A stretch of 38,459 bases of DNA from Spirogloea muscicola (lineage: Eukaryota; Streptophyta; Zygnematophyceae; Spirogloeales; Spirogloeaceae), in NCBI GenBank assembly GCA_009602725.1, contig WELB01000154.1:268503-306961 (forward strand), written 5' to 3'. A program made the translations under genes and the position numbers. The notes under the pieces are model-generated. The model was given only the letters and a program-made list of their open reading frames with translations. It ran no database searches and had not been told where the DNA came from. Below are positions 32,720-38,459 of this stretch, piece by piece. Position 1 is the first letter of the stretch. Every line of letters begins with the position of its first letter.

Positions 32720-33010
32720 TCCATGCCTTTAGACTGGCCTCTCACAGCCACCAGTCAATATGGCCTCGCTTTTCCTTTGACCGTTACAGACCTTGTCCAT
32801 CCTTTCGGCTGGCCTCTCCCAGCCATTGCCTTGAATTGGAAGCGCTGTTTCTTTGAGGCTGGCATTTCACAGCCAATGCTGTCAGTCTGGAAGCGCTTTT
32901 CTCTTTTTGGGCTGGCCTTTCCCAGGCCCTACCCTTTGTGCGTGAGCAAAGTCCTTTCATTGGGAGAGCCACTTCTTCTTCTTTTTCTGACAGCCACCGC
33001 CCTCTACTAA
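32720..33010 (+). repeat. Array of four to five retroelement stem-loop modules
   Basis: The GGCTGG/CAGCC stem recurs at about 32733, 32807-32824, 32857-32873 and 32917-32935, with a decayed unit near 32985. Spacing is roughly 50-75 bases. Each unit is preceded by variants of GAAGCGC(T)TTTCTTT. Stem positions vary while pairing is largely kept. It follows the decayed terminus and tail ending at about 32640. Confidence 0.55.
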
Positions 33011-33027
33011 AAACGTCTCTTTTCTTT

Positions 33028-33085
33028 CTCTAGGTCCGGGGTCCGTCAGGGCGACGCTTTTCCGCCCTCTGATTATGCTTTTTGT
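33028..33085 (+). pseudogene. Reverse transcriptase motif B remnant
   Basis: One frame reads RSGVRQGDAFPPSDYAF, resembling the S-x-x-G-x-R-Q-G-D-P-L-x-P block of RTs. The same block in the 11631-13909 copy has TAG in place of this Gln. Sequence around it carries stops in all frames, so only a scrap remains. The match is short and could be coincidental. Confidence 0.4.
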
Positions 33086-33179
33086 ACTTGCTGACTAGAG
33101 GTTATAGAGCGCCTTTTGCTGACGTCTTGAAGAACGATGTCCTGCTTCTTATGCCACCCGGCCCTTTCAGACCTTGTCC

Positions 33180-33400
33180 ATTCCTTTGGGCTGGCCTCTC
33201 ACAGCCATTGCTATGAAGTAGAAGAGCTGTTTCTTCTTCTTGCTTCTTGCGCAGCGGGGTTGCTCTTCCTCCCCTTGCTCATCTGACTTCCTACTGCTGA
33301 CACGGGGGTACTAAGTGCGCCCTGGCTGCCTAGCCTGTGGCTCCGTCATAAATACCTGTATGCATCTGGCTGGCTTTCACAGCCGCTCTTTTAATACCAG
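33180..33400 (+). pseudogene. Type II retroelement terminus and tail
   Basis: 33256-33312 includes SSDFLLLTRGY and then TAA, where all other recognisable copies have TGA. The 3' tail (GCGCCCTGGCTGCCTAGCCT, then CCTGTATGCATCTGGCTGGC) is about the same as the tail of the minus-strand copy at 38084-38323. Another stem-loop (GGGCTGGCCTCTCACAGCC) stands upstream at about 33189. From 33401 to 33770 I recognise nothing. Confidence 0.65.
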
Positions 33401-33989
33401 CAGCCGCTTTGTTGTTCTAGGCCGCAATTACGACGACACGAGCCTAGGACGTAAGTATGCTTGACTGGGGGCCACTCTTTGTATGGTTAAGGACGTCTTC
33501 GGTTGCCGACACGACTAGGATGTCGCAACGATGGCCATCATCGACAAGCTGTCAGGGAAAGCTCAGCAAAGGGGAATGAGACCTTCAAGCAAGTGCCCGT
33601 CTTGGCCCCAGTGGCAGACTGTTCGAGGAGCTTAAGCGAGGACTGTTGACGTTGAAGTCAACTACCGGGAAAGAAGTTGTCCTATCGCTTCCCCGCAAAC
33701 AATAGGTTTTTGGACGAGTGGAAGATGCAATTTACTTCACGAGCATAGCCATTGCAGCGGAGATGTTGGAATGAAGATGGCCGATAACATTAGAAAAGAG
33801 GCCGTTCTGCACTCCTGCCGGCCTCCACAGAACGGTCAGGTGCACCCCGCCTCATCGTCATCATATGAGGTATATGACAAATTCCGACCACGTACAAGTG
33901 GGAGAAGAGGAGACGTCAGGAGCTTCTCGACTCCGGCAACGTCAAGGTGGCTCAGCGAGTATGCAACCTGCACCATCCAACACCGCCTC

Positions 33990-34532
33990 ATCTCCACCAT
34001 ATCTTTGTCAGGCATTCACAGTATTCTCCAAGATGCCCTGGCGGGGTGACGCGAGAAGCCAATCACCATATGACTGTGGAGGTTAAGGGCATCATGCTCA
34101 TTGCCACCGTTGCCCAGGGTTGCGCTCTGAACGTTGTAAGTGTACAATCTGGTGGAGGAACCACGGTGCAATAGCTGACGTGACTGTCATGGAGGAGTAC
34201 GAAGGCGCTGCCTCGATCTACACTGGTGGCCATGTACGTGACAGTACAGACTTGAAGAAGTTGCAGCCCTGGTTCGACTACCCCTGGTGTGAGCATCTCC
34301 GACCAGCCGCAGTTGACACTTACGGCGTCCTGTGTCCTCCTTTCCACACCTTGTTTTGGGCCTTGCCAAGCTAGGATACCCTCAAACCAAGGTTGTGCTT
34401 ATGGCGGACTTGACATCAGCATGTTTTGTTCTTGTTCTTGTTCACATAGGGGCCGTTATCTGGAACTTGTGATCTGTCGTCCGCTATCAGGCATCCGTTA
34501 GCGGCCCCTATGTGCTGACCCGCGGCTACTGA
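33990..34532 (+). pseudogene. Heavily decayed zinc-finger/RLE retroelement copy
   Basis: Pieces in shifting frames follow the family order: GIHSILQDALAG (then TGA), VEVKGIMLIAT, VVSVQSGGG, ADVTVMEEYEGAASIYTGGH, LRPAAVDTYGVLCPPFHTL, and finally GTGCTGACCCGCGGCTACTGA at 34512-34532. Several frameshifts and stops separate them. It is older than the 30989-31984 copy. Confidence 0.7.
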
Positions 34533-34940
34533 GCAGGTCGGTACAGCTGCAGGCGGCCTGCTCGCGAGACGTGCTTGCCTGATTATTGCTTGCTGGGCTG
34601 CTCATCCCCTGCTCAATGTGGACACTGAATGTGGACGCTGATACCCCGCGCGCGCAGGAGTGTCACTGCAGCGCCCGCGCTCGGCAGCGGGGCTGCCAGA
34701 CACCGTCTGCCGCCTGCCGCGGCGTCGGCTCCACCAGCGAGCTTCGTTCAGCTACAGCATTTTCGAATTTCTCCATGCCGCAAGCTGCGTCCTTTCGAGG
34801 GAAAGGACTCTATTGCCACCTCCAGAGGGCGAGGCCGCCTCTTCCTGTGACAGCTACATGCCCCATAACCAGGACTTTGTGAGGCTCAGTGTGACCTCCC
34901 TAAGAAGAAGTGACCCTAAAAACTCTTCCAAAGGAGATGG
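34533..34940. other. Unassigned stretch
   Basis: There are open frames on the plus strand around 34586-35070, but no family resemblance or splice pattern that I can defend. Confidence 0.35.
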
Positions 34941-34944
34941 AGTT

Positions 34945-35094
34945 TGTTTTACGCGATGGAGGGCCTCAGTGGCCAAGTACAAAAGCAAGCACATTGACAC
35001 ATGTACATCACCTGCTGCTAAGCTGATCCGCTCAGTAACCACTAGTCAGCACGTAGAGGTCGCTAAGTGATGCACGAAAGCCAGACCTCCAAAA
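34945..35094 (-). pseudogene. Type I retroelement terminus and 3' UTR
   Basis: On the minus strand the sequence SDLYVLTSGY-TGA (stop 35032-35034) is followed by GATCAGCTTAGCAGCAGGTG, then GTGCTTGCTTTTGTACTTGG and CCCTCCATCGC. This is the same order as the tails at 13910 and 32563. Only the last ~20 codons of the ORF are present. Confidence 0.75.
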
Positions 35095-35159
35095 GGGACG
35101 AGGGCTGTGAAAAATCAGCCTGACAAGAATTGACAAGGTCACCTTTATTCCAGAGACTA

Positions 35160-35300
35160 GTTTCTCCGAGCTCGGCTGCTGTAGTAGGGGTTACTGAGGG
35201 TTTCGTAGCTACTTGATTCCCTGTTTCATTTTAGCGTAGTCCCTGGCCCCTTCGAGATTTGTTCGTCTTTCTCTTAGGGCTGGCCTCTCCCAGCCACCGC
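35160..35300 (+). pseudogene. Type II retroelement terminus with stem-loop
   Basis: ELGCCSRGY-TGA (stop 35195-35197) is a degenerate form of the family end. About 80 bases later comes the stem GGCTGG (35278-35283) / CCAGCC (35290-35295), followed by the ACCGCCCT text also seen after other stem-loops. Orientation is opposite to the adjacent fragment at 34945-35094. Confidence 0.6.
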
Positions 35301-36302
35301 CCTGTCCTGGACGCGTCTCTTTCATTTCGTTTTTCATTTCGAACACAACGGGCGCGCCTTTCTATGGTGAGGCAATCAAGCCAGGTCAAGGGCCGCAGCG
35401 CCGGTGACCCCAGCTGCCGCAGGATTGCTGACGCAAGGCCAGCCTCAGGCCAGATCATCCGGCACGGCCAGCCGAGCCCTGCTGCCTCGAGCACAGGCAG
35501 CTGTACTCGCTGATGAAGCTGCCGTTGTGAGTTGCAGATGTGAGGGCTAGCCCCAGGAACGCCTAGTCCTTGTTCAAATTTGAGTAAGGGCGCATGCACT
35601 GTGCATGTCGCTGCGCCGGCTGCATGGTCAAGTCTATAAGAATTGATCGTGAATACATAACACTTCATTTATATTTGAATAAAAGAATCACGGATGAAGA
35701 ATAATAGGTTCGGGGCCCCAAGTAGAGGCATGCCTTAATCCTCACTGTTCGAGTCCCACGCCCTTCCATTTGTGTTGCGGGGCCATTCGCCTTGTCAGCT
35801 TTCTCACCAAAACCAGGCCAGTGTCGCACCGCTATATGACATCCGAAGTGTCCTACTGAGGCCTCTGACTCATTTTGTCCTGTGGTTCAGACATTGCCAA
35901 GAAGGACAGGCTCCTAGGACAGGCTGGTTGCTCAGCTTTCTTCTTGTCCTGTCCACACACATCCAATAGGCACACTGGGAATTGGGCTCTTCAGCTACAC
36001 CAGAGAGGCGTCAGGTGCATCAAGGTGTCTTCCTCTTATACAGTCTCCTTGCTAAGTTCGCATATGCCACACGCTAGCCCTCGCACGTGGCCTGCAGCTT
36101 ACACTGGCAGCCCTCTGGAGCCGCTACTGGTGATTTTCAGGAACGAAGGCAAGTTGTCAGAATTAAGAACGATAAGAAAATATATGATGAGTCCACAAGT
36201 GGGCAATGTCATTCTGGAGCATGGTGCAGAGCTGGTCAGGCAAGCCTGACGAGTGCTCAATGTGCATGGCAATGGCAGATGGCCAGATGCTGGATGAAAT
36301 GG
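35301..36302. other. Intergenic region, 3' side of the BTB gene
   Basis: About 1 kb. An AT-rich patch lies at 35630-35705. A minus-strand open frame at 35231-35668 and a plus-strand one at 35259-35513 overlap a GC-rich block (35380-35520) that might be a captured exon, but I cannot identify it. No RNA gene is supported. Confidence 0.4.
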
Positions 36303-37781
36303 TCAGACATCCGCACAACACATGATCAGCTCACTCTGAGCAGAGGTCCAATCATTCACCTCTGGCTGCCTGTCGTCTTGGTCGGCATTGTTGAATCTGA
36401 GCAGCAGTGTCTCCAGTCCGCAGTAATGATGCCACCGGTCCTCAGTGCCCCGCTTCTGCACCCTCTCTACAAGATCGATGATAGCGACAGCCTGCTCCCT
36501 GACGCAGAAAGTACAGACGACCTTGCACGCGTCGGCGTAGACCTCATCCAGGCCAGCTGTGCAGCAGCGGCTGCTGAGAAAGACCAAGGTGGGCACCCAG
36601 ATGAGGAGGAAAGAGAGCCGCTCGCGGTCCTCAACGGCCAAGCGCCCTGTTGCAAGGCCGCGGAGGCAGCTCCGCAAAATGCCATTGAATGTGCCACCCG
36701 TCTCGTCGTCGGCCTGACTCCTGATCGAGTTGGCCAGCCACTCCTGCGTCGCGAGCAGCGCGGCAAGCGTCGGCCTGAATCCCAGGTCGTGAACCTGCGC
36801 GAGCAGCCAGCCATACTTGAAGAGCAGCCCCGGGAAAAACATGGCCTGCGCAGCAAGCGTGCTGGCCTCGCTGCGCACGACGTCGAAGACCGCGTACTCC
36901 ACGCCGCGGCAGAGGGCCTCGTCGCCCGTGGCGGCGATATTCTTGAGCATGGCCATGAGCGGCGCCTCCGCAGCTATGACCGTCGCCGCTTCATGCCGGG
37001 GGCTCAGTGCAACGCGGCTGAGCGCGGCCTCCACCAGCGCGCGCGTGACGGCCCGCACCGCCTCACAACCTGTGAGAGGGTCCCTATTGCTGGCGCGGCG
37101 CGCAAGGAGCTTGTTCAGGCGGCCATCATCCAGTGGGATGGACCTGGCAAACGCCTTGATGGTTGCCTCCTCTGCTGCTGTCCATTGAATGACGGTCAAA
37201 TACTCGGCCGCGAGGTTGACGCCGTCCTGGAACAGGAGTTCGGCTGACGCCAACAGGAAGCCAAATGCGCTGGTGAAGCACTGTAGCGGCGTTGCCAGCG
37301 CCATCTTGTTGTACATGGCCTTGATGACTGCAACGTACGCTTTGGCGCCGCTCGCCGCCACCAGCTCCATCGTCGTCACGCCGCCGCTGCCGGCCCACGC
37401 CGCGGAGCACCGCGCCTCGAGGAAGGGGCTCTACGGGCACACAACGGCCTTGTGGAGGTGAAGCTCGATGGCGCGGCCGCTGCAGGCGTCCTTCACCGTC
37501 AGTAGAAGGTCCGCCTTCTCGCGACCGTTGAAGCGGGGCTGCGTCGTTGCAGGGTGCGCCGCAACGCTGGGAGCGCGGGCGCCGCTGCCGCCAGCTGCCG
37601 TTGCAGGCCTGCCAGCGAGCCGAGCTGACGCCCCCAGCGGCGGATTGCCGGCATGAGCTGCGAGCACAATCGCTCCGGGGAGCTCGGCGGCCGTGGCCTC
37701 ACTCGGCTCGCTCGTCCGCAGGGCCCGCTCCGAGGGCTGGCCGCCGCGGCGCGCCGCTCGCCTCGGCATCTGGTGGCCCAC
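36303..37781 (-). CDS. BTB/POZ-BACK-like protein gene with in-frame TAG at codon 117
   Basis: The frame from ATG at 37781 to TGA at 36303 is 493 codons and intronless, broken only by TAG at 37433-37431. Before the TAG: a Pro/Ala-rich leader, then FNGREKADLLLTVKDAC and AIELHLHKAVVCP, the first strands and helix of a BTB fold with the conserved H-K. After it: SPFLEARC, then AYVAVIKAMYNK and FGFLLASAELLFQDG, the rest of the BTB. A long all-helical region follows (FARSIPLDDGRLNKLLARRA through LLFKYGWLLAQVHDLGF). BTB proteins often serve as Cullin-3 adaptors or dimerisation modules, but no partner can be inferred here. A splice around the TAG would delete the conserved H-K block. It is therefore a mutation, a sequencing error or a sense TAG. 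A downstream start at 37379 would lose the first half of the BTB. Confidence 0.7.
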
Positions 37782-38083
37782 GGACGGGGCGCGGCAGGCG
37801 GCGAGGCGGCCGCCGCAGTGCGGAATGACTGCCGCTTCTGCAGAGAATGCGCGACAGGCAGCGCCCGGAGGAGCTTGCGGCTGCTGAGACTACGAGAGTG
37901 GCGGCGCGGCTGCCGGGCGCTGCCTGCTGGCCAGCTGCGGCGGGGTGGTCCGACAAGCTCGGCAGCCGGGGAGCAGAGCAAGGGGGAAAGCGGCTGCTGA
38001 TATTAAAAAATCGGCTGTAAACTGCCAGCCAGATGCATACAGGTGTTCATGACGGAGCCAAAGGCTAGGCAGACAGGGCGCCC
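37782..38083. other. Upstream region of the BTB gene
   Basis: GC-rich up to about 37975 and then AT-richer. It probably holds the promoter of the minus-strand BTB gene. At 38005-38066 it overlaps the 3' tail of the adjacent type II retroelement terminus, whose minus-strand text GCATCTGGCTGGCAG matches 33357-33372. No gene was seen. Confidence 0.45.
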
Positions 38084-38323
38084 TCAATACCCCCGAGTCA
38101 GCAGTAGGAAGTCAGATGAGCTGAGGGGAGGACGAGCAACCCCGCTGCGCAAACCAGAGGCTGCTGCAAGGGCGCGACCAGCCCGGCGATGCAAAGCAAT
38201 CGCCTGGGACCGCTGTAGAGACATAGACAAGGGCATACGGTAGCAGGACACAAGACCCAAAAGAAGAAGTGGCACTCCCAATGGGGGCAAGGGCTGCGAA
38301 AAGCCAGCCCAAAAAGAATTCAC
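38084..38323 (-). mobile_element. Type II retroelement terminus, open to stop
   Basis: The minus-strand frame contains MSLQRSQAIALHRRAGRALA and then SSSDFLLLTRGY-TGA. It matches the 1-153 copy over about 45 residues, and 33256-33320 at the end. Its upstream part (38245-38310) is the stem-loop tail of yet another copy that ends at 38408. New insertions thus appear to sit within older tails. Confidence 0.7.
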
Positions 38324-38407
38324 AAAGGTTCAGAGGGGCCTAAGAGCGGTGAGCAGCTACAAAGGGGCCTGAGGATGCAATGGTAAAACAGGGGGAGGAT
38401 GGATCAC

Positions 38408-38459
38408 TCAATAAGTACGAGTGAGGAGCCTCAGATCCGACAGACTAGCTGCCGGGAAG
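38408..38459 (-). pseudogene. Retroelement ORF terminus at window edge
   Basis: The minus strand reads SDLRLLTRTY-TGA (stop 38408-38410), followed about 100 bases later by the stem-loop module near 38290-38310 (GGGCTGGCTTTTCGCAGCCC, imperfect). It is cut by the end of the window. Confidence 0.65.

Noticed and set aside
35746-35756. GTTCGAGTCCC, a tRNA B-box/T-loop-like sequence
   Set aside because: The bases flanking the loop do not pair into a T-arm, and no acceptor stem or A box is found at the right distance.
1-38459. CRISPR arrays, bacterial operons, Shine-Dalgarno sites, phage genes
   Set aside because: The window is intron-rich eukaryotic nuclear DNA and none of these signals is present.

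Overview
The window is nuclear DNA from a eukaryote of the green lineage, most likely a chlorophyte alga. Host genes are split by many short GT-AG introns, coding regions are GC-rich, and several products are plant-type: a SYP81-like Qa-SNARE, a BAT1/GABP-like amino-acid transporter and a plant-type pre-Nudix/Nudix hydrolase. A TTTAGGG-like tract lies in one intergenic region. There is no sign of operons or prokaryotic signals. The exact lineage cannot be fixed from this sequence. One 597-base run of n and two single n (14374, 19078) mark assembly gaps in very GC-rich DNA.

Layout. 1-0.5 kb: end of a retroelement copy and its 3' tail. 0.5-1.9 kb (+): DUF3598-like calycin gene. 2.2-4.25 kb (-): SYP81/syntaxin-18 homologue, seven exons. 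5.0-9.9 kb (+): DDX11/CHL1 iron-sulphur DNA helicase, 13 exons. 10.15-14.2 kb: retroelement cluster with one copy carrying a reverse transcriptase, a zinc finger and a restriction-like endonuclease (RLE). 14.26-16.2 kb (+): two consecutive HIT-domain genes. 16.6-18.96 kb (-): Nudix hydrolase. 19.5-20.5 kb (+): GNAT-like protein of unknown function. 21.3-22.8 kb (-): disordered/coiled-coil protein with one C-terminal membrane span. 23.4-24.6 kb (+): TAF13, first exon partly lost in the gap. 25.8-29.6 kb (-): BAT1-like amino-acid permease. 29.8-35.3 kb: nest of retroelement 3' fragments. 36.3-37.8 kb (-): BTB/POZ gene with an in-frame TAG. 38.1-38.46 kb (-): two more retroelement termini.

The host genes are unrelated housekeeping functions (ER SNARE, sister-chromatid-cohesion helicase, TFIID subunit, nucleotide hydrolases, transporter). 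The unifying feature is one family of RLE-type non-LTR retroelement. I find about 13 copies of its ORF end, consensus S-D-(L/F)-x-x-L-(T/S)-R-G-Y-stop, in 38 kb. Most are short 3' fragments, and many are followed by a GGGCTGG/CCAGCCC stem-loop roughly 80-150 nt past the stop.

Two retroelement copies carry TAG exactly where relatives have a conserved Gln codon, and the BTB gene also has one in-frame TAG. Almost all host genes end in TGA. Nonsense mutation is the simplest reading, but a partial UAG reassignment deserves a test. Exon borders below were set by hand from splice consensus, reading-frame phase and family knowledge; no alignment or transcript evidence was available.
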